Shown here: positions 33,861-45,263 of the stretch, one piece after another
Position numbering within the stretch: position 1 is the stretch's first letter
Layout: every line of letters begins with the position of its first letter
Assembly (NCBI GenBank): GCA_017620335.1
Contig: JAFZQO010000049.1
Coordinates: 62,001 to 126,000, forward strand
Direction: 5' to 3'
From: Bacteroidales bacterium
GTDB lineage: Bacteria > Bacteroidota > Bacteroidia > Bacteroidales > UBA932
Length of the DNA stretch: 64,000 bases
Translations under genes and position numbers: made by a program
Notes under the pieces: model-generated
The model's input: only the letters and a program-made list of their open reading frames with translations
Told to the model about the DNA's origin: nothing
Database searches by the model: none

Positions 33861-36800
33861 ATGCAACACCTTATCCAAAAAATCGCGCTTATCACCGCGA
33901 TCTTGTGCCTGAGCGGAGCGGCAGCTTCCGCCCAAAGCCTGAGGGGTACGGTCAAGGACACTTACGGAGAGCCGGTCATCGGCGCCGCGGTCATGGTCGA
34001 GGGCACCACAATCGGTACCACGACTGACATCGACGGCGTATTCGTCCTCGGCGGCGACCTTGCACCCAACGCCACGCTCACCGTATCCTCCATCGGATAT
34101 CAGACCCAGACCGTCTACCGCGCCGGCCGTTCGCTGATCGACGTCGTGCTCGAGGAGGACGCCGTCCTGCTCGACGACGTGGTGGTCATCGGCTACGGCA
34201 TCCAGAAGAAGAGCGTCGTGACCGCCTCCATCGCCAAGGTCTCGTCGGACGACCTGGCCAAGGCGGCTCCCGTCCGCGTCGACGCAGCCCTGAAGGGCCT
34301 CGCCGCGGGCGTCAACGTCACGGCCAATTCCGGACAGCCGGGCGAATCGTCCCGTATCCGCGTTCGCGGAACCGGCACCATCAATAATTCCGACCCGCTC
34401 TACATCGTGGACGGAATGCCCATCGAGGGCGGGATCGACTTCCTCAATCCTTCCGACATAGAGAGCATCGAAGTCCTGAAGGACGCGGCCTCGGGAGCCG
34501 TTTACGGAGCCCGTGCCGCCAACGGCGTCATCCTCGTCACCACGAAGAAAGGTTCTGAAGGCGCCGCTCGCGTGACATATAACTTTACGCACGGATCGTC
34601 CAGCCCCTGGCGCGAGCGCGAGGTCCTGAACGCCTCCGAGTACGCGATGATGATCAACGAAGGTTTCCTCAACAGCGGAGCGGCCCCTGTCTACAACGAC
34701 CCCTGGAGCTACGGCGAAGGAACCGACTGGCAGGGCAAGGTGTTCAATTACAACGCCCCCCAGTCGCAGCATGAGCTGAGCGTCAGCGGAGCTTCCGAAA
34801 ACGTCAACTACTACCTCTCCCTCGGATACAACTCCCAGGAAGGTATCGTCGGCGGCAACTACGGCCGTTCAAACTACGACCGTCTCACCCTCCGTTCCAA
34901 CACCAGCTACGTTCTCTTCGACAAGAGCGGGGAGCGCGACTTCCTCAACAGGGCCACGCTTACCAGCAACCTCAGCTACGCCAAGGTCAAGTCCACCGGC
35001 GTAAGCACCAATTCCGCATACGGCTCCCCGCTGGGTTCAGCCCTTGCACTCTCTCCCATCCTGACCGTTTACGAGCCCGACCCGCAGGGGCAGATGGAGA
35101 AGTACGCCGGCACCGACGGCTACACTCCCGTCTACTCCAAGAACGGCGGCATGTACATGATCCCGGGCAACGCTTACAACGAAATGGTCAACCCCTTGGC
35201 CAGCCTCTCTCTGCCCGGCGCCCAGAACTGGAGCCACAAGTTCGTGGCCGGTTTCAACGGCGAACTGCAGATCGTCGACGGACTCCGCTTCCGCTCGAGC
35301 TACGGCGCCGACCTGTCCTTCTGGGGTTATGACAGCTATACTCCCCTCTTTTACCTCGGTTCCAACAACAAGGCGACCTTCTCCTCCGCCTCCAGCGAGA
35401 GCAGCAAGGGCCTCGTCTGGCAGGTCGAGAACATCCTGACTTACGAAAACAGCTTCGAAGACCACTCGTTCGCCATCCTCCTCGGCCAGTCGGCCAAGGA
35501 AAGCAGCAGCGATTACCTCGGAGCCAGCGCACAGCACCTCAAGAGCTACGAGAAGCCGTACATCAGCTACACGGACGGTCTTCAGGAAAACGGTGAACGC
35601 AACGGCTGGGGCGCCCCCAATGCCAAAGCCAAACTCGCCTCGTTCTTCTTCCGCGCCAGTTACAACTATGCCGAGCGCTACATGGCCGAGCTTACGGTCC
35701 GCCGCGACGGTTCTTCCCGCTTCGGCGCCAACAACCACTGGGCGACCTTCCCTTCGTTCTCCTTCGGATGGAACATCCACAGGGAGCCCTGGGCAAGCCT
35801 TCCTTCATGGGTCACCATGGCCAAGGCCAGGTTCTCGTGGGGAAAGAACGGTAACGAGAACATCGGAAACTTCGGCTACACCGTCCTCACCAGCGGCGGC
35901 AACAACTACATCTTCGGCGAAGGCGAGGAGACCGTGCAGGGCGTGAAGGCCAGCGGCCTCGCAAACCAGAGCCTGCGCTGGGAGGAATCCATACAGACAA
36001 ACTTCGGCATCGACCTCGGACTCTTCCGCAACTCCCTGACCTTCACAATGGACTGGTTCAAGAAAGTCACCGACGGCATGCTGATGATCATGAACATCCC
36101 TTCGTACGTGGGTGAGTCCAAGCCTGTCGGCAACGTCGGTATCATGGAGAACAGCGGTATCGAGTTCGAAGCCGCATACAAGTACAGCAGGAAGGACTTC
36201 AACTTCCGCGTCGGAGGCAACCTCTCCTACCTGCACAACGAGCTCATCGAGTACGGTAACGAGTCCGGATGGGCGAACCTCGATTCCTTCCAGGGCACCG
36301 GCACCATCTCTCGCGCCGAGAACGGCATGCCTTTCCCCTACTTCTACGGCTACAAGACCGACGGAGTGTTCCAGAACCTGGAGGAGATAAGCAACTATAC
36401 AAATGATGAAGGCGCCCTCTTGCAGCCCAACGCACTGCCCGGTGACGTCCGCTTCGTGGACGTGAACGAGGACGGCGTCATCTCCGACGCCGACCGCACA
36501 TACCTCGGCAAGGGCACCCCCGACTGGACCTGGGGTCTGAATTTCTTCGGTTCATGGAAGGGTTTCGACTTCTCGATGCTATGGCAGGGCACCATCGGCA
36601 ACGACATCTATGATGCCACCCGCCGCGCCGACATCTCCTACACCAACCTCCCTGCGTACATGCTCGGACGCTGGACCGGAGAAGGCACTTCCACCCGCCT
36701 CCCGCGCTTCGTCATCGGTGACAGCGTCAACTGGGTATCCTCCGACCTCATGGTCTATGACGGCTCCTATGCCCGCCTCAAGAACATCCAGATCGGGTAC

Positions 36801-36998
36801 ACCTTCCCCGCTTCCCTCACCCGCACCGTGTTCATCTCCTCGCTGAGGGTGTTCACCGCGGCCGAGAACCTGCTCACTTTCACCACCTACCACGGTTACG
36901 ACCCTGAAATCGCCTCCGGCGGCACCTCGCTCGGCATCGATTACGGCGTATATCCTCAGGCACGCACATTTTCGGTTGGTCTCAACCTGGCATTCTAA
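33861..36998 (+). CDS. susC: SusC-like TonB-dependent outer-membrane transporter
   Basis: 1045 aa. Signal peptide (MQHLIQKIALITAILCLSGAAASA), carboxypeptidase-regulatory-like domain at about 26-100 (LRGTVKDTYGEPVIGAAVMV), plug at about 100-240 ending IEVLKDAASGAVYGARAANG, then a 22-strand barrel ending in ARTFSVGLNLAF with terminal Phe. Start ATG 33861 begins the signal peptide; an ATG at 33816 was rejected. With SusD (18 bases downstream) it imports glycan oligosaccharides using TonB energy. The barrel shows many aromatic residues, typical of SusC. Ligand is inferred as beta-glucan from GH16 and GH94. Confidence 0.95.
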   Translation: MQHLIQKIALITAILCLSGAAASAQSLRGTVKDTYGEPVIGAAVMVEGTTIGTTTDIDGVFVLGGDLAPNATLTVSSIGYQTQTVYRAGRSLIDVVLEEDAVLLDDVVVIGYGIQKKSVVTASIAKVSSDDLAKAAPVRVDAALKGLAAGVNVTANSGQPGESSRIRVRGTGTINNSDPLYIVDGMPIEGGIDFLNPSDIESIEVLKDAASGAVYGARAANGVILVTTKKGSEGAARVTYNFTHGSSSPWREREVLNASEYAMMINEGFLNSGAAPVYNDPWSYGEGTDWQGKVFNYNAPQSQHELSVSGASENVNYYLSLGYNSQEGIVGGNYGRSNYDRLTLRSNTSYVLFDKSGERDFLNRATLTSNLSYAKVKSTGVSTNSAYGSPLGSALALSPILTVYEPDPQGQMEKYAGTDGYTPVYSKNGGMYMIPGNAYNEMVNPLASLSLPGAQNWSHKFVAGFNGELQIVDGLRFRSSYGADLSFWGYDSYTPLFYLGSNNKATFSSASSESSKGLVWQVENILTYENSFEDHSFAILLGQSAKESSSDYLGASAQHLKSYEKPYISYTDGLQENGERNGWGAPNAKAKLASFFFRASYNYAERYMAELTVRRDGSSRFGANNHWATFPSFSFGWNIHREPWASLPSWVTMAKARFSWGKNGNENIGNFGYTVLTSGGNNYIFGEGEETVQGVKASGLANQSLRWEESIQTNFGIDLGLFRNSLTFTMDWFKKVTDGMLMIMNIPSYVGESKPVGNVGIMENSGIEFEAAYKYSRKDFNFRVGGNLSYLHNELIEYGNESGWANLDSFQGTGTISRAENGMPFPYFYGYKTDGVFQNLEEISNYTNDEGALLQPNALPGDVRFVDVNEDGVISDADRTYLGKGTPDWTWGLNFFGSWKGFDFSMLWQGTIGNDIYDATRRADISYTNLPAYMLGRWTGEGTSTRLPRFVIGDSVNWVSSDLMVYDGSYARLKNIQIGYTFPASLTRTVFISSLRVFTAAENLLTFTTYHGYDPEIASGGTSLGIDYGVYPQARTFSVGLNLAF

Positions 36999-37016
36999 AA
37001 GAAGGAGGAACGAAAC

Positions 37017-38567
37017 ATGAAACATTACAGCATAATACCTGCAGCCATCCTGGCCATGGCGCTTCTTTCCGGCTGCGGCAACAGATTCCTCACCGTGGAG
37101 AACCCGACGGCGGAGCCGATCGAGGATTACTTCACCACCAAGGAGCACCTCACCGAGGCCCTCGTGGCGGCATACGACCCGCTCGAGTGGACCGACTGGG
37201 CGATGGGCGCATACAATCCGCTCCCCATCATGAGCGACATCATGGCCGACCAGATATGGCCGGGCGGCTCGGACCGCAACGACAACCACTACTGGCATCT
37301 CATGGCCGAATATTCCTCCACCCCGAACGACTGCATGACCGGTCTTTGGACCGATGCATACTCCGGCGTGAAGCGCTGCAACGACGTCCTCAAGTACATC
37401 GGCTGGGTCGAGGATCTCGACCGCTCCACCGCCGTTTCCTATGAGGCCCAGGCACGCCTGCTGAGGGTTTACTACTACAGCTGGCTCTGGAAGTTCTGGG
37501 GCAACGTCCCCTATTATGAGGAGAACCTCGAGGCCCCGTTCGTCAGCGAGCAGTTCAAGGCCGACGACGTATATGAGGCCATGATGAAGGACCTTGAAGG
37601 AGTCATCGCCCTCAACGCCCTTCCGATGAAGCGTCCCGCTTCCGAGTACGGCTACATGACCAAGGCCTTCGCCTACATGCTCTACGCCGAACTCGCCATG
37701 TACCAGAAGGACAACTCCCGCCTGTCGACCGCCTTCAACTACATGAAGGAGATCATCGACTCGCGCAGCTACAGCCTCAACCCCGACTTCGCCGCCATCT
37801 TCTCCGCCGAGGGCGAGTGGTGCGACGAGTCCATCTACGAGATCAGTTACCGCTCGGAGAACTCCGCCCGCAGCTGGGGCAACCCCATCTACGCCGGCGG
37901 TACCGTGCTGCCGCGCCTCCTCGGCCCTTCGGGCTGGTCGGACGGCACCCCTTCCTCCGCACCCCATGACAACGGCTGGGGTTTCTGCACCGTAGCCTCC
38001 ACCACCTACGCGATGTATGAAGAGGGCGACGCCCGCAGGGACGCCACCTGCTGGAACGCCGCAGCGGTGGGCAGCTACAACCTCCGCTACCAGGATACCG
38101 GATTCTTCCTCGAGAAATATGTCGGACAGACCTCCAACGCCGGACAGATCGCCGACGGAGACCTCAACTACGACAAGAACATCCGCATCTACCGCTATGC
38201 GGAGTGCCTGCTCAACGCAGCCGAGCTCGCCATCGCCGGATACGGCAGCGGCGACGCTGAAGGATGGCTGAACCTCGTGCACAGCCGCGCGGGCCTCACC
38301 GACCATGTGGCGCCCACGCTTGACAACGTCAAGCAGGAGCGCCGCCTCGAGTTCGTCGGAGAGGGCAAGCGCTACTGGGACCTCATCCGCTGGGGCGACG
38401 CCGCCAAGGTGCTGGTCGCCGGTGACGACCCTGGCTTCACCACCGGAGGCGACCGCGGCAAGCTCGCAGGCTGGAAACCCACCGCCAAGTACCTTCCCAT
38501 CCCCCAGGGAGAAATCGACGCCACCGCAGGAACCGAGTTCCCGCTGAAGCAGAACGAAGGCTATTAA
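37017..38567 (+). CDS. susD: SusD-like substrate-binding lipoprotein
   Basis: 516 aa RagB/SusD family. Lipobox LLSGC with Cys at about 19, followed by GNRFLTVENPT. The tetratricopeptide-like N-terminal half contains YYYSWLWKFWGNVPYYEE and the C-terminal part the family pattern VKQERRLEFVGEGKRYWDLIRWG. It caps the SusC barrel at the outer membrane and binds the glycan. SGBP gene follows after 19 bases. Confidence 0.95.
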   Translation: MKHYSIIPAAILAMALLSGCGNRFLTVENPTAEPIEDYFTTKEHLTEALVAAYDPLEWTDWAMGAYNPLPIMSDIMADQIWPGGSDRNDNHYWHLMAEYSSTPNDCMTGLWTDAYSGVKRCNDVLKYIGWVEDLDRSTAVSYEAQARLLRVYYYSWLWKFWGNVPYYEENLEAPFVSEQFKADDVYEAMMKDLEGVIALNALPMKRPASEYGYMTKAFAYMLYAELAMYQKDNSRLSTAFNYMKEIIDSRSYSLNPDFAAIFSAEGEWCDESIYEISYRSENSARSWGNPIYAGGTVLPRLLGPSGWSDGTPSSAPHDNGWGFCTVASTTYAMYEEGDARRDATCWNAAAVGSYNLRYQDTGFFLEKYVGQTSNAGQIADGDLNYDKNIRIYRYAECLLNAAELAIAGYGSGDAEGWLNLVHSRAGLTDHVAPTLDNVKQERRLEFVGEGKRYWDLIRWGDAAKVLVAGDDPGFTTGGDRGKLAGWKPTAKYLPIPQGEIDATAGTEFPLKQNEGY

Positions 38568-38586
38568 TCCTTAATCAGAAACAGTC

Positions 38587-41580
38587 ATGAAAAACATATC
38601 CAAGCATCTCTGTCTCGCGGTCCTCACGCTCGCAACGTTCGCTGCCTGCGCCCCGGAGAAGATCGAGCATCCCACCGAGTACGGCATCGCCAAGGCCAGT
38701 ACCGTGGAGCCGGTCATCTACGTGGACCAGGAGACCAACCTTGTGACCTTCAGCATCCCCGCGGGCACGAAGGCCGTGATCCCCGTCTGGCAGTTCCAGG
38801 ACAAGAACGGCGAGTGGAGCATCTATTCCACCCGCGACGGGCTCCAGAAGACCTACGCCTCCGCCGGTGACTATGCAGTCAGGATGTACCTGATGAACGC
38901 CAGCGGCGTGTCCGCTGACTATGTGGAGAGGACCTTCCATATCAACAACACCATCATGAACTTCGACAAGTTCGTGACGTTCATGGCGGGCGGGCTGTCC
39001 GGCTCCGCCAAGGAGTGGCGCATCGACAACGCCAAGGCGGGCCACATGGGCTGCGGCCCTTCCGGTACGACCGGCACCGAGTGGTGGAGCGCACAGCCTG
39101 ACGAGAAGAAGGACTTCGGAGTCTATGACGCCCGCATGACCTTCAGTTCCGAACGCGGTTACACCTTCGACCCGGGCGACGCGGGCACCGTTTACGTCAA
39201 CTGGGGAGTCACCAAGTCGAAGTACACCCCGTACTGGGACGGCACGGAGAACGACTACACCGCCCCGGCCGAACTGCAGGCACGCAGCTTCGAGTTCGAT
39301 GTGGACGGTGACGACCTATATGTCGTCTTCCCCGCCGGAACGCTCTGGCCTTACCTCCCCAATGACGACTTCATTGACAATCCCCGCCTCAAGGTCGAGA
39401 GCATGACCGCAAAGGCCATGGAACTCATCTCCGACAACGGCAGCATCGCATGGCACTTCTCCCTGACCTCCGGCGCAGCCGAGAAGACCTTCGACGGGTA
39501 CAAGTACAAGGCCGACTCCAACATCTGGAAGCCCATCGACGACAACTCCGACTTCGAGATCACCAGCATGTACTATGCCCACGGAGCGGGCTGGGAGGGC
39601 TATCCCGACGGCTCGATGACTTACACCCAGGAGGGTCCGAAGTGGACTGTCAGCCTCCCGTTCGAGTCCGACCAGCAGTGGCAGGCGCAGTTCCACATCC
39701 AGCCGACGTCGCTGCCTCTGACCTCGGGGATGAACTATGACTTCTCCTGCATCATCAATTCCTCCACGGGTTTCAACGGAGTGACCGTCAAGCTTACTGA
39801 CAGCACTGACGACGGCAACTTCCTGTTCTTCGAGAAAGTCGAGGTCAAGGCCTTCGAGGACTATGTCTTCTACCTGACCGACCTCAAGGGCATCGACGCG
39901 GACAACACCAAGCTCGTGTTCGACTTCGGCGGCTGCCGCGAGAACACAGAGATCCTGATCCGCAACATCGTCCTTAAGGACCATGCCATCGACGACGGCA
40001 CCGTCCTGCCCGACGTCACCCCTGACGAGCCGGTTGAGCCCGAAGAGGGCGCCCGATACGACGTTGACAACGCCGAGACCAACTTCTGGCTCAGCTCCGA
40101 GATCGGCTTCGCCTACTGGTACAGCGCAGGCGACTGGAGCGGCGCCCTCGTTCCCGAGTACGAGTGGATCAACGGCGACCAGAAAGACTTCAGGATCATC
40201 ATGCCCGAGGGCATCGGAGGAAGCGAATGGCAGGGCCAGACCCACTTCACCATCGACCATCCCGCCGCTGCCGACAAAACCTATGACTTCTGCGCCACGC
40301 TGAATGCCACCGAGACCAGCACCATCACGGTCAAGCTCGCCTGGGAAGGCAACGACAACGACAATGCTTTCTTCTATGTCAACGACTTCGAGCTGAAGGC
40401 TTTCGAGGACTGCACGTTCAAGATGCCGAATATCTTCCCGAAGGACAAGGACGGCAATCCCGTCGATTACGACAAGGTAGCCGTATTCTTCGACTTCGGC
40501 CGTACTCCGGCAGGAACCGAGATCGAGATAAAGGACGTCTGCTTCCAGGAGCACCAGGAACCCCAGGGCGGCGGTGAGGAACCCGGAGGCGACGAGCCCG
40601 GAGAGGACGAGCCCGCGGTAAGGCCCGGCGGGACTGAACTCTGGGACGCCTCCAAGGTCAGCATCAGCTACTGGTACAGCGCCGGTGACTGGAGCGGTGC
40701 CCTCGCACCGGAGATCTCCGAAATCGAAGGCGGCTGGAGCGTCGTCATCCCCGAAGGCATCGGCGGCAGCGAGTGGCAGGGACAGACCCATTTCACCCTC
40801 GACGCCGGCGCCAAGGCCGACTGCACTTACGACTTCCAGGTAGTGCTCAACAGCTCCGCCGACTGCGTTGTGACCGTCAAACTCGCCTGGGAAGGCAATG
40901 ACAACGACAATTTCTTCTTCTATGAAGGCAATGTCCCTCTGAAGGCTTACGAAGACGTATCCTTTGTCAAAACCGGTATGATTCCGAAAGACAAGGATGG
41001 CAATCCGGTCGATTACGACAAGGTCGCTCTCTTCATCGACCTCGGCCGCACCCCGGCTGGAGAGACCGTCGAGATCAAGGACATCATCTTCAAGGAGTTC
41101 CGCGCTCCAGTCGAACTTTGGGACGCCTCCAAGGTCAGCATCAGTTACTGGTACAGCGCCGGTGACTGGAGCGGTGCCCTCGCACCGGAGATCTCCGAGA
41201 TTGAAGGCGGCTGGAGCGTCGTCATCCCCGAGGGCATCGGCGGCAGCGAGTGGCAGGGACAGACCCACTTCACCCTGGACGCCGGCGCCAAGGCCGACTG
41301 CACCTACGACTTCAGCCTCGTGCTCAACAGCTCCGCCGACTGCGTCGCGACCGTCAAGCTCGCCTGGGAAGGCAATGACAACGACAATTTCTTCTTCTAT
41401 GAAGGCAATGTCCCTCTGAAGGCTTACGAAGACGTTTCCTTCGTCAAAACCGGTATGATTCCGAAGGACAAGGACGGCAATCCGGTCGATTACGACAAGA
41501 TCGCCCTCTTCATCGACCTCGGCCGCACCCCGGCCGGAGAAACCGTCGAGATCAAGGACATCCATTTCCTCGAGAAATAA
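38587..41580 (+). CDS. Repeat-built surface glycan-binding lipoprotein
   Basis: 997 aa. Lipobox ATFAAC with Cys21. A PKD-like N-terminal domain (about 30-120) is followed by a region with a family-16-like sandwich (about 130-300), then four related beta-sandwich repeats of about 150 aa (near 310-470, 490-650, 684-842 and 843-997), each with YWYSAGDWSGA or a divergent version, a GSEWQGQTHF segment and KLAWEGNDND. A Glu/Gly/Pro linker sits at about 658-680. The last two are nearly identical. The repeats resemble carbohydrate-binding modules (CBM4-like). Position in the PUL points to a SusE/F-type surface glycan-binding protein. Confidence 0.8.
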   Translation: MKNISKHLCLAVLTLATFAACAPEKIEHPTEYGIAKASTVEPVIYVDQETNLVTFSIPAGTKAVIPVWQFQDKNGEWSIYSTRDGLQKTYASAGDYAVRMYLMNASGVSADYVERTFHINNTIMNFDKFVTFMAGGLSGSAKEWRIDNAKAGHMGCGPSGTTGTEWWSAQPDEKKDFGVYDARMTFSSERGYTFDPGDAGTVYVNWGVTKSKYTPYWDGTENDYTAPAELQARSFEFDVDGDDLYVVFPAGTLWPYLPNDDFIDNPRLKVESMTAKAMELISDNGSIAWHFSLTSGAAEKTFDGYKYKADSNIWKPIDDNSDFEITSMYYAHGAGWEGYPDGSMTYTQEGPKWTVSLPFESDQQWQAQFHIQPTSLPLTSGMNYDFSCIINSSTGFNGVTVKLTDSTDDGNFLFFEKVEVKAFEDYVFYLTDLKGIDADNTKLVFDFGGCRENTEILIRNIVLKDHAIDDGTVLPDVTPDEPVEPEEGARYDVDNAETNFWLSSEIGFAYWYSAGDWSGALVPEYEWINGDQKDFRIIMPEGIGGSEWQGQTHFTIDHPAAADKTYDFCATLNATETSTITVKLAWEGNDNDNAFFYVNDFELKAFEDCTFKMPNIFPKDKDGNPVDYDKVAVFFDFGRTPAGTEIEIKDVCFQEHQEPQGGGEEPGGDEPGEDEPAVRPGGTELWDASKVSISYWYSAGDWSGALAPEISEIEGGWSVVIPEGIGGSEWQGQTHFTLDAGAKADCTYDFQVVLNSSADCVVTVKLAWEGNDNDNFFFYEGNVPLKAYEDVSFVKTGMIPKDKDGNPVDYDKVALFIDLGRTPAGETVEIKDIIFKEFRAPVELWDASKVSISYWYSAGDWSGALAPEISEIEGGWSVVIPEGIGGSEWQGQTHFTLDAGAKADCTYDFSLVLNSSADCVATVKLAWEGNDNDNFFFYEGNVPLKAYEDVSFVKTGMIPKDKDGNPVDYDKIALFIDLGRTPAGETVEIKDIHFLEK
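40636..41577 (+). repeat. Recent 477-bp tandem duplication in the SGBP gene
   Basis: Units 40636-41112 and 41113-41577 are nearly identical in DNA as well as protein, with identity even at third positions (for example CAAAACCGGTATGATTCCGA in both). The first unit ends in an extra KEFRAPV that forms the junction. An older, more diverged relative lies at about 40060-40550. Confidence 0.92.
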
Positions 41581-41583
41581 GAT

Positions 41584-42723
41584 ATGAAGCTTTTCAAGTT
41601 ATTGATTCCATTGGCTATCCTCTTCTCCACGGCTTCATCCTGTGGGGAAGAGAAGCCGGGATCACCTGAGGAAGAGGCCGTCATCATGACCGTCGAGAAG
41701 CTCGAATGCTCAGCGGAGGCACAGACCATAACCATGGACGTCTCCGCCTCCGACGCATTCGAGGCCTATTCCAACACGGAATGGGTGACAAAGGTAGACC
41801 CGTCGTACTCCCCTTCCCCGAAGGGTACGGTACGGATCACGGTCGAGGAGAACCTCAAGCGCGAATCTAGGACGGGCGAGGTGGTGGTCAAGGTCGGCAC
41901 CACGCGCCGCAAGGTGGCGCTGGAGCAGGCCGCGGCCGCCGAGCCCTCCGTTCCGACCCCGGAGGGGTACACGCTCGTCTGGCACGACGAGTTCGACGGA
42001 ACGGGCGTGGACTCCAAGGGCTGGAAATTCGAGAACTGGGACAAGGGACGCGTCAACAATGAGCTTCAGTACTATGTCGCCGGAGGCGAATTCGACGGCG
42101 TGGAGACCGCGTTCGTGAAGGACGGCATCCTGAACATCAGGGCCCAGAAGTACAACGGTTCCAAGAAGTTCAACGACAAGACGGACATCAACGGGCAGGT
42201 CATCTCGGCCCGCATGAACACCCGCGAGGCCTGGAAATACGGCTACCTGGAAGCCCGGATCAAACTGCCCAAGGGCAAGGGAACTTGGCCGGCATTCTGG
42301 ATGATGCCTACGGACCAGAGCCTGGGATGGCCGGCATGCGGTGAGATCGACATAATGGAGGAGGTAGGCACCCATGCCAACTACACTTCATCCTCGATCC
42401 ACTGCAAGGCTTACAACCACCCTAACAATACCCAGAAGACTGCCGAGAAACTGACCAAGGGAGCCGAAGACGAATTCCACGTGTACGCGCTTGAATGGAC
42501 TGCGGACTACATGCAGTTCTACGTCGACGGCAGCGCTTCCGGATGCCTGCGCTTCGAGAACGACAAGAAGGGCAACAACGACACATGGCCCTTCAACAAG
42601 GCTTTCTACATCACTCTGAACCTCGCATGGGGAGGCAGCTGGGGCGGCATGAACGGAGTGGACGAATCCGCCCTCCCCTGCACCATGCAGGTGGACTACG
42701 TAAGGGTATTTCAGAAGAAATAG
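41584..42723 (+). CDS. GH16 endo-beta-glucanase lipoprotein with BACON domain
   Basis: 379 aa. Lipobox FSTASSC with Cys20. A BACON-type Ig domain at about 33-115 (glycan or mucin attachment) is followed by a GH16 beta-jelly-roll starting TLVWHDEFDGT. The catalytic motif E254-I-D256-I-M-E259 is intact (CGEIDIMEEVG), and ARIKLPKGKGTWPAFWMMP is the usual GH16 loop. Subfamily 3 laminarinase-like: cleaves beta-1,3 or mixed-linkage glucan at the cell surface. It is four bases after the SGBP stop, last gene of the PUL operon. Confidence 0.92.
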   Translation: MKLFKLLIPLAILFSTASSCGEEKPGSPEEEAVIMTVEKLECSAEAQTITMDVSASDAFEAYSNTEWVTKVDPSYSPSPKGTVRITVEENLKRESRTGEVVVKVGTTRRKVALEQAAAAEPSVPTPEGYTLVWHDEFDGTGVDSKGWKFENWDKGRVNNELQYYVAGGEFDGVETAFVKDGILNIRAQKYNGSKKFNDKTDINGQVISARMNTREAWKYGYLEARIKLPKGKGTWPAFWMMPTDQSLGWPACGEIDIMEEVGTHANYTSSSIHCKAYNHPNNTQKTAEKLTKGAEDEFHVYALEWTADYMQFYVDGSASGCLRFENDKKGNNDTWPFNKAFYITLNLAWGGSWGGMNGVDESALPCTMQVDYVRVFQKK

Positions 42724-42736
42724 GCACGCCGCTCCG

Positions 42737-43534
42737 CTAGAACAGCGAGGCGAGCGAGTCATAGTATCGCTTGGAGACCGGGATGGGCGGGCATTCGACG
42801 TCCATCTCGGCTTCTATCATTCCCTCCTTTCCCTTGCTCAGCGCCTTGACATGCTCGGGATTGAGCAGGTAGGAACGGTGGCAGCGCACGAGGCCCTTGC
42901 CCTCGGTGATGCGCTCCACGACCTTCAGTGAGTTGCGCAGGACATAGTCCTTCAGGCGCACACCCTCGAGGTAATGTATGCGCACATAGTTCTCCTCGGC
43001 GGCGACGTACACCACGGACGAGAGCGCCACGACCAGCTTGAGCTTCTTGTGGGAGTCGGTGAAACGCAGCATCCTGTCCTGCTTGATCTCGACGTCCTCT
43101 GAGCGGGAGGTCAGGAAAAGGGCCAGGGTGATGATGGCGTAAGGATAGGCCAGGATGAGGAAGGAAAGCCTCGCGCAATAGCCGAGCGCACGGAAATAAG
43201 GCAGATGCGGCTGCGATATCAGGGACATGTACAGTGACATGAAGCACGCGGCTATGAGCATCTCCACAAGGCACCAGCCGATGTATCCGAAGACGGAGAG
43301 CTTCCGCCCGCGGAAGATGAAATGGAAGGCCAGCCTTGCCGCCACCAGCGTCAGGAAAAGGATGCTGAACAGGATGGAGACGTTGAAATAGAAGAAGTTG
43401 CGGCCAGCGTCCAGGAATTCACGGCAGTCGAACGGGCTGTAGAGCAGCATGAACGCCATGAAGAACAGAGGCGCCACCAGGAAGTACCAGACCTGGACCG
43501 GAAACCTGCGGAATATGTTCGGGAGATTCTCCAT
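42737..43534 (-). CDS. Membrane-anchored LytTR transcription regulator
   Basis: 265 aa. About four hydrophobic segments in residues 14-150, then a LytTR DNA-binding domain (about 165-262) with the core YVAAEENYVRIHYLEG and LVRCHRSYLLNPEHV. No receiver domain, so not a classical response regulator; a membrane signal would act directly. It lies four bases after the ettA stop on the same strand and is convergent with the GH16 gene. Control of the neighbouring PUL is possible but unproven. Confidence 0.85.
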   Translation of the reverse strand: MENLPNIFRRFPVQVWYFLVAPLFFMAFMLLYSPFDCREFLDAGRNFFYFNVSILFSILFLTLVAARLAFHFIFRGRKLSVFGYIGWCLVEMLIAACFMSLYMSLISQPHLPYFRALGYCARLSFLILAYPYAIITLALFLTSRSEDVEIKQDRMLRFTDSHKKLKLVVALSSVVYVAAEENYVRIHYLEGVRLKDYVLRNSLKVVERITEGKGLVRCHRSYLLNPEHVKALSKGKEGMIEAEMDVECPPIPVSKRYYDSLASLF

Positions 43535-43537
43535 GTC

Positions 43538-45214
<1,677 letters not shown>

Positions 45215-45220
45215 AACGTA

Positions 45221-45252
45221 CAAATTTACTTCATTTCCCCGACATCTGCAAC
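45221..45252 (-). promoter_or_regulatory. Promoter of ettA
   Basis: Minus strand: GTTG (45252-45249), 20 bases, TAAATTTG (45228-45221). The -7 box is a full TAnnTTTG match; the -33 box has one mismatch. The ettA ATG lies six bases downstream, so the mRNA is predicted to be leaderless or nearly so. Confidence 0.65.
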
Positions 45253-45263
45253 AAGCAGGAAGG

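Noticed and set aside
39316..41565. Long open frame opposite the SGBP gene
   Set aside because: Carries reversed copies of the SGBP repeats; explained by codon bias and the tandem repeats.
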